A stretch of 64,000 nucleotides of DNA, taken from contig CBDCYR010000012.1 of the NCBI GenBank assembly GCA_965224275.1, positions 372,001 through 436,000 on the forward strand, in the 5' to 3' direction. This DNA comes from CAUZWH01 sp965224275 (GTDB lineage: Bacteria > Pseudomonadota > Alphaproteobacteria > SHVV01). The notes under the pieces are model-generated. The model saw only the letters and a list, made by a program, of their open reading frames with translations. It had not been told where the DNA came from and did not search any database. The translations under genes and the position numbers were made by a program. Shown here piece after piece: positions 1-9,315 of the stretch (the first letter of the stretch is position 1; every line of letters starts with the position of its first letter).

Positions 1-300
1 GGTGGTCAGATGGCGGTTTTGCATGATCACGCGTCGCATCGACCTGGTGGGTACAAACTCGGCGACGCGTACCCGGACTGGAATGCAGGCCGAACAATTT
101 TCGCAGACCGGCTTGTAAGCGATGCTGTGGCTACGCCGAAACCCGGCAGCGGTGAGCGCTTCGTGCATATGAACCGGATCGCGCTCGTCGCAATCGAGTT
201 CTGTGAAAACCTTGCGTTCGAGTTGCCCCGATAAATACGGACACGGCGCTTCCCGCGTGCTGTAGAAGCGTTTGAGCGGGAGCTTCGGGCTCGATGTCAT
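1..300 (-). CDS. bpt: Aspartate/glutamate leucyltransferase, N-terminal part (cut by window edge)
   Basis: Reading the minus strand from the ATG at 300 gives 100 codons open to the window edge. The peptide starts MTSSPKLPLKRFYS and contains APCPYLSGQLERKVFTEL, GFRRSHSIAYKP and CENCSACIPVRV, the N-terminal signature of the Bpt/Ate aminoacyl-tRNA-protein transferase family. Bpt adds leucine to N-terminal Asp or Glu, making proteins substrates for ClpS/ClpAP (family knowledge). The cysteines of the PCPYL and CxxCxxC region are intact, so nothing suggests decay. The gene starts 28 bp after a thioesterase stop on the same strand, so the two are probably co-transcribed. The catalytic C-terminal half lies outside the window. 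Confidence 0.9.
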   Translation of the reverse strand, partial: MTSSPKLPLKRFYSTREAPCPYLSGQLERKVFTELDCDERDPVHMHEALTAAGFRRSHSIAYKPVCENCSACIPVRVRVAEFVPTRSMRRVIMQNRHLTT

Positions 301-328
301 CGTGGCTGGCGCCGCTCGAGGATCATGA

Positions 329-781
329 TCACGCCCTGCAACTCAAGGCCATAAGCGCCGTGCGTAGTTTAGCGGGTACTGGGTTGGCGCAATTGTCCGG
401 TCGCGCCACCATTACCATCACGCACTCGCATTGTGCCGCGCATCGATCGTCCGAGAAAATCGCGTGCGACAGCCGCACGGAACTACGGCCCACATCCAGA
501 ACTCCGGTTCCCACCTCGATGGTTCCCGGCAAGGACATTTGCTGAAGGTAGTTTATTTCAAGGCGCACGGTCATCCATGCGAATTTGGGGTCGGCAACAT
601 CTTGGCCCAAATCGCTGAAGAACATAACCCGGCCACTCTCGACATAGGTGAGGTAAGCAACGTTGTTGACATGGCCGATCGGATCGAGATCGGCAAAGCG
701 AATAACATCGCTTCGCCAGTGAGGGTAGGCTCCCCTCGCGATGAGATCCAGTGTGGCGGTGTTGGCTTCAGCTAACATCAC
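329..781 (-). CDS. Acyl-CoA thioesterase, 4HBT/hotdog family
   Basis: This 150-residue protein has the length of a single hotdog domain. The sequence RFADLDPIGHVNN (residues 28-40) is the 4-hydroxybenzoyl-CoA thioesterase-type active-site motif at the start of the central helix. It is followed by YLTYVESGR and a beta-rich C-terminal half. Such enzymes hydrolyse acyl-CoA thioesters in the cytoplasm; the substrate cannot be read from the sequence. ATG codons at 781 and 778 are both possible starts. It sits 28 bp upstream of bpt and 13 bp after the end of motB, all on the minus strand, so readthrough from motAB is possible. YbgC-type Tol-Pal thioesterases share this fold, but no tol genes are nearby. 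Confidence 0.8.
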   Translation of the reverse strand: MMLAEANTATLDLIARGAYPHWRSDVIRFADLDPIGHVNNVAYLTYVESGRVMFFSDLGQDVADPKFAWMTVRLEINYLQQMSLPGTIEVGTGVLDVGRSSVRLSHAIFSDDRCAAQCECVMVMVARPDNCANPVPAKLRTALMALSCRA

Positions 782-794
782 AGCGCGGTCGCGA

Positions 795-1694
795 TCACTT
801 CTTCTTCCGCAGCTCTGGCGGGAGGACTGGCGCCTGTCGTAACAGGACGATACTGATGCGCCGGTTTTCCGCCTTGAACGGATCTTCCAAATCGATTGGT
901 TCAGTATCGGCTCTGCCGGTCACCCGCGCGAAGCGATCAGCCTCGAGACCGCCCGCCGCCAGTGCGCGCCGGCTGGCATTAGCCCGGTCGCTCGACAATT
1001 CCCAGTTTGAATAGTTTTGTCGATTCAGGGGTGAGGCGTCCGTATGTCCCGAAATCGACAACTTGTTTGGCAGTCGTACAACCGCTTGCGCCACTTTTTC
1101 GAATAACTTGCGCGTGCGCGGATTGAGTTGAGAACTGCCGCTGGCGAACATCGCGCCGCCTTCTTTGTCGACAATCTGAATGCGCATGCCTTCGGGCGTC
1201 ATGTCAACGACCAGATTGTCCTGCAATCCTGCTAATTCAGGGTCTTGTTGAAGTGCCTGCTGGAGGGCGTCTTGCGCTTCCTCAAAAGAGGCCTGCTCTT
1301 GCTCTGCCTTGAATTTTTCCAGAGCGTCTTCGTCAGCATCTTTCTCTACGGTCTGCGGAATCGCCGGCGGCGGCGGGGCCGTGATTTCGACAATGACCGG
1401 CGCTGATGATGTCGCCGACAGGCTGGCGCCTGGCGCTAGCGCTTGGCCACCAAGCATGCCGCCGGCACCGCCGGTCGAGAGGCTAACCGAGGCCGGGGTG
1501 AAATATTCAGAGATCCCGCGTTTTTGTTCCTCAGTCGTTGCGTTGAGCAGCCACAGCAAAAGAAAGAACGCCATCATGGCGGTTACAAAGTCGGCATACG
1601 CAACCTTCCACGCGCCACCATGATGGCCATGGTCAGCCTTGTTGATCTTCTTAACAACGATCGTGCCTTCGTTGTGGCCAATAGGATCACTCAT
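795..1694 (-). CDS. motB: Flagellar motor stator protein MotB
   Basis: The 299-residue protein has a short cytoplasmic N-terminus and one membrane segment at about residues 30-52. The motif AYADFVTAMMAFF carries the proton-binding aspartate (D35, equivalent to E. coli D32). A Pro/Glu-rich linker leads to an OmpA/MotB peptidoglycan-binding domain at about 185-285, with SISGHTDASPL and DRANASRR. MotB anchors the stator to peptidoglycan and with MotA forms the ion channel that drives flagellar rotation. It lies 46 bp downstream of motA on the same strand, which fits a motAB operon. No other flagellar structural gene adjoins it, although a FliL-like gene occurs at 32.9 kb. Confidence 0.95.
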   Translation of the reverse strand: MSDPIGHNEGTIVVKKINKADHGHHGGAWKVAYADFVTAMMAFFLLLWLLNATTEEQKRGISEYFTPASVSLSTGGAGGMLGGQALAPGASLSATSSAPVIVEITAPPPPAIPQTVEKDADEDALEKFKAEQEQASFEEAQDALQQALQQDPELAGLQDNLVVDMTPEGMRIQIVDKEGGAMFASGSSQLNPRTRKLFEKVAQAVVRLPNKLSISGHTDASPLNRQNYSNWELSSDRANASRRALAAGGLEADRFARVTGRADTEPIDLEDPFKAENRRISIVLLRQAPVLPPELRKKK

Positions 1695-1740
1695 GGGGAT
1701 CGCTCACCGATCATTTCCAAAACTTTACCCCGGAGCGCCC

Positions 1741-2598
1741 TTAGACGGCCTGTGCGTTGGTCACCGCGTCTTCCAACTCGGCGAACGTTGGCCGTTCGTA
1801 TGAGTATAGTGTTTTGCGGGCAAATTCGGCCGCAACAGCCGGCGCGTAACCCTGCAAATGCGCCATCAGGCCGGCTTTGATGCAATTGAAGTATTTCGAC
1901 TCCGCCTCTGAATAGGACTTGAGACTTGCGGCAATCGGCCCGACCAAACCGTAAGCAAGTAGAATACCGAGAAAGGTTCCGACCAGAGCGGCGCCGATCA
2001 ATCCACCAAGAACCTCAGGTGGTTCGGAGATGCTGCTCATGGTAACGACGACGCCGAGCACCGCGGCGACGATGCCAAACGCAGGCAGACCATCCGCCAT
2101 CGCTTGGATCGCCGAAGCCGGCGCCTCGCTCTCGTGGTGGTGGGTTTCAATATCTTCATCGATCAGGGCTTCGAATTCGTGCGGGTTTTCGGTCCCCATC
2201 GTCATCAAACGCAGGTAGTCGCAGAGAAAGTCGACCGCGTGATGGTTGGCCAGGAAATTCGGAAAATCCTGGAACAGCGAACTCTCGTGGGGATCTTCAA
2301 CATGAGCCTCCAGCGCCAGCATGCCTTTCGACTTGGCGAGCCGGAAAATTGAGTATTGCAGGGTCAACAGCTCTACATACGCTTCCTTTTTGTATGGAGA
2401 GCCCTTGAGGACCCGGCCGAAGCTTTTGGCCGTCGCGCTAAGAACCGGCTTGGGGTTGGAAATGATAAAGGCACCGATCGCGCCACCAACGATAATCAGA
2501 ACCTCGAACGGTTGGATGAGAACGGCGATATCACCATGCGGCAGGTAGCCGCCAAGGACGGACCCAAACACAACCACGAAGCCAATGATGAAGAACAT
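1741..2598 (-). CDS. motA: Flagellar motor stator protein MotA
   Basis: At 285 residues this is a typical MotA. It has four hydrophobic segments (about 1-20, 28-48, 170-195 and 200-225) around a large charged cytoplasmic loop. The motif GLPAFGIVAAVLGVVVTM holds the conserved proline of the third transmembrane segment. MotA forms the outer ring of the stator and contacts FliG in the rotor. The ATG at 2598 begins MFFIIGFVVV. It is first of the motA-motB pair, and the 259 bp upstream (2599-2857) hold no gene and presumably the promoter. The gene looks complete and intact. Confidence 0.96.
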   Translation of the reverse strand: MFFIIGFVVVFGSVLGGYLPHGDIAVLIQPFEVLIIVGGAIGAFIISNPKPVLSATAKSFGRVLKGSPYKKEAYVELLTLQYSIFRLAKSKGMLALEAHVEDPHESSLFQDFPNFLANHHAVDFLCDYLRLMTMGTENPHEFEALIDEDIETHHHESEAPASAIQAMADGLPAFGIVAAVLGVVVTMSSISEPPEVLGGLIGAALVGTFLGILLAYGLVGPIAASLKSYSEAESKYFNCIKAGLMAHLQGYAPAVAAEFARKTLYSYERPTFAELEDAVTNAQAV

Positions 2599-2857
2599 GT
2601 CCGTTACCTCCGGATTGAATAGCGACGATTAAGTGACTCTCTGACGCAGGCACGTCAAGCCTTTGCAAATCAAAGAAAAGGTTTCGCCATTATGGACCGA
2701 TTCAAACGAATTTGACGACTCCGGCCGGTTGTTTCAGTGATCCCGCTCACATCCAACAGAAAATAAGTTTGGGAGCCGCAAAAACAAGCCAGGCGTCTGC
2801 TTTCAGAAAATATGGTTAACGCGGCCAGGAACCGAATGAATTGGCTACGTCTCAAAT

Positions 2858-4081
2858 TTATTCGCCACTGGCGTGGTCGCTCAATCGCCGCGGCGCGAAC
2901 CCTGCTTCAGCCAAGGCCGACATGACCTCTTCAGCCTGCCTGGCATCACGGGTTTCGACGACCAGGTCGAGATCGGCGAGTTTCACGGGCACGTCGGAAA
3001 ACAAACGCTGATGGTAGACCTCGACGATGTTGCCGCCGGCATCACCAACGATCCCGGCGACTCGCGCCAGAACACCAGGCGTGTCCTGGATTTCTACGCG
3101 AACCCGGATCATGCGCCCGTCCCGGACCAGGCCGCGCATGATGATCGATGCGAGAAGGCGTGCATCTATGTTGCCGCCTGACACGATCAACCCGACCCGC
3201 CGTCCTCTAAATCGGTCTGAATTGGCGAGAACGGCGGCCAAAGGGGTGGCGGCCGCGCCCTCGACAATCATTTTCTCAATATCGAGAAACATGTTGAGCG
3301 CCGCTTCGATCTGGTTTTCCGCGACCAGGAGCACGTCGTCGACCCGGCCGCGAATCAATTCGAGCGGGATTTGGCCAACTTCCGCGACGGCAATGCCTTC
3401 AGCGATCGTCGGCCCGCCTTTGACCTTGCTGTTGCCACCCCTCGCCGCGTGCAACGTCGGATACAGCTCCGACTCGATGCCGATGACCTCGATCGCGGGC
3501 TTGATGGATTTTGCCGCCAGGGCCACCCCTGAAATCAAACCACCGCCACCGACTGGTACGACCAGAACCTCAAGGTCAGGCACGGCTTCGAGCAGCTCGA
3601 TCGCAATCGTGCCCTGTCCGGCGATAATTTTGGCGTCGTCGTAGGGCGGGATAAATGTGAGGTGTCTTTGCTGGCGGATCGTGTTCGCCGCGACCGCGGC
3701 CTCGCTCAAGGAGTCACCTTCGAGAACGATCTCTGCCCCGTGGAATTCGGTTTGGCGAACCTTGCTAAAGGGCGTTGGCCGCGGCATGACGATGGTGGCG
3801 GGAATACCCAAGCGTCGAGCATGAAAGGCGACGCCCTGGGCGTGATTGCCGGCGGAAACTGCAATGACGCCTTTCTTGGATTCATCGGCGGTCAGGCTGA
3901 GGAGCTTGTTGAGAGCGCCGCGTTCCTTGAACGAGGCGGTGTATTGCAGGTTCTCCAGCTTGAGATAAATCTCCGCACCAGTGATATGCGACAGCGTAAC
4001 CGACTTAATGCTGGGTGTTGCGACCACGGCGCCGTGGATTGCGGCTGCGGCTGCTTCAACATCGGCGAAGGTTAGTGCCAA
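2858..4081 (-). CDS. ilvA: Threonine ammonia-lyase (threonine dehydratase) with ACT domain
   Basis: This 407-residue fold-type II PLP enzyme deaminates L-threonine to 2-oxobutanoate, the first step toward isoleucine. TASFKERGALNKLL carries the PLP lysine (K52), and VPVGGGGLISG is the glycine loop binding the cofactor phosphate. Residues about 325-400 form one ACT-type domain (IRVRVEIQDTPGVLARVAGIV). That architecture matches the short TdcB-like/IlvA forms common in alphaproteobacteria rather than the long two-ACT E. coli IlvA. The start is 8 bp after the stop of the upstream acylase gene, so translation may be linked. A serine or hydroxyaspartate dehydratase role cannot be excluded by sequence alone. 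Confidence 0.88.
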   Translation of the reverse strand: MALTFADVEAAAAAIHGAVVATPSIKSVTLSHITGAEIYLKLENLQYTASFKERGALNKLLSLTADESKKGVIAVSAGNHAQGVAFHARRLGIPATIVMPRPTPFSKVRQTEFHGAEIVLEGDSLSEAAVAANTIRQQRHLTFIPPYDDAKIIAGQGTIAIELLEAVPDLEVLVVPVGGGGLISGVALAAKSIKPAIEVIGIESELYPTLHAARGGNSKVKGGPTIAEGIAVAEVGQIPLELIRGRVDDVLLVAENQIEAALNMFLDIEKMIVEGAAATPLAAVLANSDRFRGRRVGLIVSGGNIDARLLASIIMRGLVRDGRMIRVRVEIQDTPGVLARVAGIVGDAGGNIVEVYHQRLFSDVPVKLADLDLVVETRDARQAEEVMSALAEAGFAPRRLSDHASGE

Positions 4082-4089
4082 TTATTGCC

Positions 4090-6486
4090 TCAAGGGGCGG
4101 GCGTCAGCACCAACGTCCCATGCGCACCCGCCGAATAATCCCGCTTCGAGGTCGTCATTGGGATGTGTTCAATGTCGCGCCAGGGTCGAACAAAATTGTC
4201 GAAGAACTGAGATAACGGATTGCCCGACTGTCCCGTCGTGTGCACATAAAGTGAGCGGTCAAGATCGTCTAAATCGTAGATCACGCGAAAGCTGGCGCCA
4301 TGAATCGCCGCAAAAGGCGATTTTTCATTGGTGATGCTGTAGCCACCGCGATTGACGGTGAAAGGCCCACCGCTTGCGTCGATACGCAGGTCAAAAATTT
4401 TGTTCAGTACTGGGACGAAAGTGAACGGCAAGTGTTTCATGTGCGCGTAGTGCACATCCCCCCACCGCCATTTGGTCATGTCCTCGCCGTGTTCGTCGAT
4501 CAGGTCCGCGACCGTTTGTTCGAGGGCGTTCACGATTGCCTCGTCGCACGTTTCCACCGCGTCGGTCGTGACGTTGTCACACCAGCCTTGGCGGTCTGTC
4601 AGGGCTCGCTGCACGAAGAGTGGACGGTAGTGCCACGACTCTTTGAACAACGAGCCGAGCTCGTCCGCATAGATCCTCGTCTCAAGCTGACTGTACCAAT
4701 ATGAGAAGAGCAGGGGTTCGGGGCGATTGAGAGCCATGTCGCCGTCCCATGCCCGGAGCAGCTCAATCGCGCGACGGCTGTCGTCGCCGGATGGGTTTGA
4801 TTTGATAAGTATCGCGAGGAAATCACGAGCCATTGTCGAGATGTTGTCGCCTTGTGCCCGCCTGAAACTCTCAATCGAATGTTTTTCGCGGGCGGCCAGT
4901 AGTTCGTGAATGCGGCGAATTCGGTAGGGATGTTCCCAATCGAACGTAATGTGGTGGGGGTAGCGATTATCGACGATCGCATTGTTGGCGGTGGCGATCG
5001 TCCCCCCCGGCGGATCGATCTGATGCGGCAGCTCATCGAACGGAAGAAAGCCCTGCCAATCATATTTGGCGTCCCAACCAGGTGCCGGAAGTGTTCCAAG
5101 TATTTTGTTGGCCGGGTCCCGGCGTGGAATTTGTGCCGGCGCATAGAAGCCGACGTGTCCATCGACATCGGCATACAACATGTTTTGCTGCGGTCCGGCA
5201 TAGTCGCGTAACGCGGCAACGAACTCGTCCCAGTTTCCCGCTCTTTGAATACGCAGCGTTGCGCGAGCGGTCGTATCGTTTTCGTCGAGCGCGGTCCATG
5301 CGAGAGCAAGGACGAATTCGCCCATTTGCTTTTGGCGTTTCTCCGACATCAGATCTGAGATAACGGGGCCGTGCCGGGTCGTACGTACGGCAAGGCGAAC
5401 GGGATCACTGTCCTTAACCGCGATCGTTTCCTCGCGTACCAAGAACGGCCTCGATCCATTGGGACTCTCGTAGCGCGTACGATCGCCCCCGTCGACTCGC
5501 TCGATAAAAATATCCTGGACGTCGCCATAGGTGTTTGTGAAGCCCCAGGCGATACGCTTGTTACGCCCGACCAGCACTGCGGGGATGCCCGGCAGGGTCG
5601 CCCCAATTGCATCCAGACCGGGCGCCGATAGATGCGCGAAGTACCAGATGGATGGCACCGACAATCCGAGGTGGGGGTCGTTGGCCAGAAGCGGTTTGCC
5701 GGTCGCCGTCCGCGCACCTGACACCACCCAGTTGTTGGATCCGTTGTCGCCATCGCTTTTCATGGTCAGCGCGCGCCACGCACCGATCCATGGAATCGAC
5801 GCGTAGATATCCGCGAGCGGCCCGAGTTCGTGCTCATCGGGGTGCGGGTAGCCCGGATAGATGTCGGCGAGTTGATCGGGGTCGAGGACTTGCGCCATGT
5901 GCGCGCGCAGGAGCTCATCGCTCATGTTCACGCTCAGGCTGAGCGCCATCATTTTTCCCCAGACTAGCGAGTCGGCCGGCGTCCACGGTTCGGGTTCGAT
6001 TCCCAGGATGATGAACTCAGGCGGGAGTGGCCGGCGTGCGAAATCTCTCGTCGCGATAAACGCGTTTACGCCTTTCGCATACGCTTCGAGCGCGCCGCGT
6101 GTTTCGGGATCCAAGTTGGCGTAGTTCTGTTTGGCGGAATGGTAGACGCCAAGGACACGCATGTTGCGATCAAGTTGTAGCGTTGTCTCGCCCATCAACT
6201 CTGAAAGTCGCCCGGCGCCGATCCGCCGATTGACCTCCATCTGCCACAGTCGATCTTGAGCGTGGGTGTAGCCGAGCCCGTAATACGCATCGTTACGCGA
6301 CTGCGCCACAATGTGCGGGACGCCGGCTCGATCGCGGATGATCTCAATCGGCGCGGCAATCCCAGCAACGCTCGCTTGACCATCCAGATCAGGTAGAGAC
6401 CCCCGTAACCACACGTACCCGCCAACGACAACGACGGCGACAACAACAACGACCCCGACAAGAATTCGGACAACCCACCGCATCAT
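4090..6486 (-). CDS. Penicillin acylase family protein (Ntn hydrolase)
   Basis: This is a roughly 800-residue precursor of the penicillin G acylase/acyl-homoserine lactone acylase superfamily. A strongly hydrophobic N-terminal segment (about 3-26) is an export signal or anchor. The alpha-chain part includes GYTHAQDRLWQMEVNRR. The DGDNGSNNWVVSG motif marks autoproteolysis, with the serine (about residue 250) becoming the N-terminal nucleophile of the beta chain. LLANDPHLGLSVPSIWY follows, as is typical of the family. Members hydrolyse amide bonds of acylated substrates in the periplasm; the substrate here is unknown. A GTG at 6498 could also start the protein, but the ATG at 6486 is better placed after AGGTGATGG. 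The gene ends 8 bp before ilvA. Confidence 0.88.
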   Translation of the reverse strand: MMRWVVRILVGVVVVVAVVVVGGYVWLRGSLPDLDGQASVAGIAAPIEIIRDRAGVPHIVAQSRNDAYYGLGYTHAQDRLWQMEVNRRIGAGRLSELMGETTLQLDRNMRVLGVYHSAKQNYANLDPETRGALEAYAKGVNAFIATRDFARRPLPPEFIILGIEPEPWTPADSLVWGKMMALSLSVNMSDELLRAHMAQVLDPDQLADIYPGYPHPDEHELGPLADIYASIPWIGAWRALTMKSDGDNGSNNWVVSGARTATGKPLLANDPHLGLSVPSIWYFAHLSAPGLDAIGATLPGIPAVLVGRNKRIAWGFTNTYGDVQDIFIERVDGGDRTRYESPNGSRPFLVREETIAVKDSDPVRLAVRTTRHGPVISDLMSEKRQKQMGEFVLALAWTALDENDTTARATLRIQRAGNWDEFVAALRDYAGPQQNMLYADVDGHVGFYAPAQIPRRDPANKILGTLPAPGWDAKYDWQGFLPFDELPHQIDPPGGTIATANNAIVDNRYPHHITFDWEHPYRIRRIHELLAAREKHSIESFRRAQGDNISTMARDFLAILIKSNPSGDDSRRAIELLRAWDGDMALNRPEPLLFSYWYSQLETRIYADELGSLFKESWHYRPLFVQRALTDRQGWCDNVTTDAVETCDEAIVNALEQTVADLIDEHGEDMTKWRWGDVHYAHMKHLPFTFVPVLNKIFDLRIDASGGPFTVNRGGYSITNEKSPFAAIHGASFRVIYDLDDLDRSLYVHTTGQSGNPLSQFFDNFVRPWRDIEHIPMTTSKRDYSAGAHGTLVLTPAP

Positions 6487-6575
6487 CGATCCCATCACCT
6501 GCTCGCGGAAGGAATCACGGCCATGCGTCCCTAGCCGCGCAGGTTATTAAGCCGCGCAGTTATCAATGATGCGCA

Positions 6576-7745
6576 TCATGCCAGTCCAAGCTCGCTTAGC
6601 AAGGCGGAACGATGTTCGTCCAACTGCGGGCTGGGCGCGCGTTGCCGAGGATCCTCGAAGCCAGACATCTTGATCGGGTTGCCCGGCATTCTCACGGTTC
6701 CCGCGATCGCGTCTTCAGCCTCAACGATCATGTTGCGCTCATTGACCTGCGGGTCGTCAACCACGTTTTGAATATTGTTGATGGGGCCGCAAGGAATGCC
6801 GGCCGCAGCAAACACACCGAACCAATGGTCGCGACTTTGCGCCTTAAGGGCGGCTTCCATTTCTTCCTTCAATATCGCAGCGTTCGTGGTCCGCGTGGTG
6901 TTTGAATCAAAACGGGGGTCGTCGGCGAGGTCGGGGCGGCCGATGGTATCAGCCAATTTTGCAAACAAAGTGTCATTGCCGGCCGCGATAACGATGAAAT
7001 CATCCTTGGTTGCGTAACTTTCAAACGGTGTAATCGACGGGTTTCGTGCGCCGGCCGGGCCTGGAACACTGCCGGTTGCATGATAGCGGGCGATCGCGTT
7101 CTCGCAGATCGCCACCTGGCAATCGAGCATGCTGATGTCGAGGTACATGCCCTCGCCCGTCGTCGCCCGATGAAACAGCGCCGCGTTAATCCCGATCGAA
7201 GAAAACAGGCCAGCCGTGATATCGCCGACCGACGTACCGACTCGCGCCGGCGGCATTCCGGGGTGACCGGTCATGCTCATGACGCCACCCATCGCTTGCA
7301 CGATCACATCATAAGCCGGCCGTTGCGCGTATGGACCGGTTTGTCCAAATCCCGATGCCGCGGCGTAAATGAGGCGCGGGTGACGGGCGTGGAGTGTGGC
7401 CCAGTCGTAGCCGAGTTTGGCCATGGTACCGGGGCGATAGTTTTCGATAAGGACGTCGGCCTGTGCCACTAGCGCGTCGAAGATCAAACGATCGGCATCG
7501 CTCTTGAGATTAATCGCAACGCTTTCCTTGTTGCGATTAAGCGACATGTAGTAAGCCGATTTTCCGTTTACAAACGGACCATATTGACGTGAGTCGTCGC
7601 CCGTTTCCGGCATCTCCACTTTGATGACGCGGGCCCCGAGGTCGGCCAGGACCATGGTGCAAAAGGGTCCGGCCAATACCCGAGTGAGGTCGATAACGGT
7701 CACGCCATTAAGCGGACCCTCGACACTGGATGGATGGAGAGCCAT
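6576..7745 (-). CDS. CaiB/BaiF family CoA transferase
   Basis: The 389-residue protein is a class III CoA transferase. It opens with LNGVTVIDLTRVLAGPFC, contains SLNRNKESVAINLKS, and has the aspartate nucleophile region YLDISMLDCQVA near residue 170. These enzymes move CoA between carboxylic acids through an aspartyl-CoA thioester. The family includes formyl-CoA, carnitine and succinyl-CoA:acid transferases, and the substrate cannot be assigned from sequence. It stands alone between the acylase gene and the hemB-speD pair, all on the minus strand. It is full length, with no sign of damage. Confidence 0.88.
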   Translation of the reverse strand: MALHPSSVEGPLNGVTVIDLTRVLAGPFCTMVLADLGARVIKVEMPETGDDSRQYGPFVNGKSAYYMSLNRNKESVAINLKSDADRLIFDALVAQADVLIENYRPGTMAKLGYDWATLHARHPRLIYAAASGFGQTGPYAQRPAYDVIVQAMGGVMSMTGHPGMPPARVGTSVGDITAGLFSSIGINAALFHRATTGEGMYLDISMLDCQVAICENAIARYHATGSVPGPAGARNPSITPFESYATKDDFIVIAAGNDTLFAKLADTIGRPDLADDPRFDSNTTRTTNAAILKEEMEAALKAQSRDHWFGVFAAAGIPCGPINNIQNVVDDPQVNERNMIVEAEDAIAGTVRMPGNPIKMSGFEDPRQRAPSPQLDEHRSALLSELGLA

Positions 7746-7869
7746 GCCAGGTATTTCCCCTGTTTTTAGCTATTTTCAGCCCTTGGCGGCCGCTGCGTTC
7801 TAGCCGAACCTCCGAGTCCGCGCAACGTTACGGGACTCCTGCGAAATCGTTCATGCGATTTCATAATGT

Positions 7870-8271
7870 CTATGCGGCGGCTGACGAGCGCACTTGTGGG
7901 GCTTCGCCGGCTGTGCGGCTCAGGGTTGTATGGTTGAGCGCGGTCGGCGAGAAATATCTATGACAAACCGCCAATACAGCGGCAGTTGCAAATTCTTTGC
8001 ATGAGAACACGTCGAGATAAACATCTCCGGTTGCTTCAGCGAAATGAGCGGTCACGCTTGAAGTTTCTATGAGTTGGACGAGGGTGTAGCCACTCGCTTT
8101 GGGATCGTGCTTGGCGAAATGCTCAAGAATGGGATCGCCGAACGCGGTCATGCCGATACAGTCGACGAGGTCACCGCAAAAGGAACGAATTGTCGCTTCA
8201 CTGGCCACGGCGGCGCCGTCGCAGCCGCCCATGTCCACGATCAGGTGTTGGCCCCACATCGTTTGGATCAC
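7870..8271 (-). CDS. speD: S-adenosylmethionine decarboxylase proenzyme-like protein (SpeD family)
   Basis: This 133-residue protein matches the small bacterial class of AdoMet decarboxylase. TSSVTAHFAEATGDVYLDVF and SCKEF place S71, H76 and C91 at exactly the spacing of the pyruvoyl serine, processing histidine and catalytic cysteine known for Thermotoga SpeD (S63, H68, C83). The proenzyme cleaves itself at the serine to make a pyruvoyl cofactor, and the product supplies aminopropyl groups for spermidine. It begins 18 bp after the hemB stop, so the two are probably one transcript. No speE lies nearby. The C-terminal tail after VCHRYFSP is family-variable. An alternative decarboxylase substrate is possible. 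Confidence 0.75.
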   Translation of the reverse strand: MIQTMWGQHLIVDMGGCDGAAVASEATIRSFCGDLVDCIGMTAFGDPILEHFAKHDPKASGYTLVQLIETSSVTAHFAEATGDVYLDVFSCKEFATAAVLAVCHRYFSPTALNHTTLSRTAGEAPQVRSSAAA

Positions 8272-8289
8272 TCTGCCAAGGACAGCCGG

Positions 8290-9315
8290 CTACGCGCTGG
8301 CCAACTGCCGGGCAACGTCGCCGGCAAAATAGGTGAGGATCCCGTCGGCGCCGGCCCGCTTGAAGCCGAGCAGCGATTCGATGACGACGCGCGGTTCATC
8401 TAGCCAACCCTGCATCGCCGCCGCTTTGATCATCGCGTACTCGCCGCTCACCTGGTAGGCGAACGTGGGAACCCCAAACGTTTCTTTCACACGCCGCACG
8501 ATGTCGAGGTAGGGCATCCCCGGTTTCACCATCACCATATCCGCACCTTCGGCGATGTCGAAGGCGACTTCCCGCAACGCTTCGTCGGAATTTGCGCTAT
8601 CCATCTGGTAGGTTTTCTTATCGCCCTGGCCGAGCATGCTCGCCGAACCGACCGCGTCGCGGAACGGATTGAAAAAGGCCGACGCATATTTGGCCGCGTA
8701 CGACATGATCTGCACGTGCTGAAATCCATTTGCATCGAGAGCGTCGCGAATGCCTCGCACCCGCCCATCCATCATGTCGGATGGCGCGATGATATCGCAC
8801 CCGGCTTCGGCTTGGACCAGCGATTGCTGGCACAGGACATCAACCGTTTCGTCATTGACGACATACCCTTCGCGGACCAAACCGTCCTGGCCATGCGAGG
8901 TGAACGGGTCGAGCGCCGCGTCGCAGAGCACGCCGATCTCGGGGTGGGCTTGTTTGACCGCCTTGACCGCTCGACAGACCAAATTGTCGGGGTTGATCGC
9001 TTCGTCGCCATCGGGCGTCCGCAGGGCTGGTTCAAGGGCTGGAAACACTGCAATGACCGGGATTCCCGATGCCTTCGCCTCGCCCGCTAATCTGACGAGA
9101 TGATCGATCGACAAACGATTGACGCCAGGCATCGATGGCACCGGCTCCAAACGATCCTCACCCTCGTGGACGAAGAGCGGCCAGATGAGATCGTTGGCCG
9201 AGAGTTCGTTCTCGGCGATCAGGCGTCGCGACCAATCGTGCCGCCGGTTCCGCCGCAATCTCGTTCTAGGGTAGGCGCCAAGCGGCGGGTAGTGTGTGCT
9301 GATGGGGCCAGTCAT
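8290..9315 (-). CDS. hemB: Delta-aminolevulinic acid dehydratase (porphobilinogen synthase)
   Basis: HemB condenses two 5-aminolevulinate molecules to porphobilinogen. The catalytic lysines are in IMSYAAKYASAFF and MVMVKPGMPYLDI. The metal loop reads CDAALDPFTSHGQDG, lacking the three-cysteine zinc site and matching the Mg/K-dependent alphaproteobacterial type. The chosen ATG at 9315 begins MTGPISTHYPPLGAYP; an in-frame start at 9369 would add 18 residues not typical of the family. The protein is about 341 residues. It is followed after 18 bp by the speD-like gene. The next enzyme upstream in the pathway, ALA synthase, is encoded at 18.4 kb in this window. Confidence 0.95.
   Translation of the reverse strand: MTGPISTHYPPLGAYPRTRLRRNRRHDWSRRLIAENELSANDLIWPLFVHEGEDRLEPVPSMPGVNRLSIDHLVRLAGEAKASGIPVIAVFPALEPALRTPDGDEAINPDNLVCRAVKAVKQAHPEIGVLCDAALDPFTSHGQDGLVREGYVVNDETVDVLCQQSLVQAEAGCDIIAPSDMMDGRVRGIRDALDANGFQHVQIMSYAAKYASAFFNPFRDAVGSASMLGQGDKKTYQMDSANSDEALREVAFDIAEGADMVMVKPGMPYLDIVRRVKETFGVPTFAYQVSGEYAMIKAAAMQGWLDEPRVVIESLLGFKRAGADGILTYFAGDVARQLASA

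Noticed and set aside
10..234. A 74-codon plus-strand frame at the left end
   Set aside because: It is antisense to the bpt fragment, whose minus-strand translation matches a known family along its whole length.
7843..7862. GAAATCG-TTCATG-CGATTTC palindrome after speD
   Set aside because: It has a 7-bp stem with no T tract on either strand and no consistent position as an operator; too weak to call.
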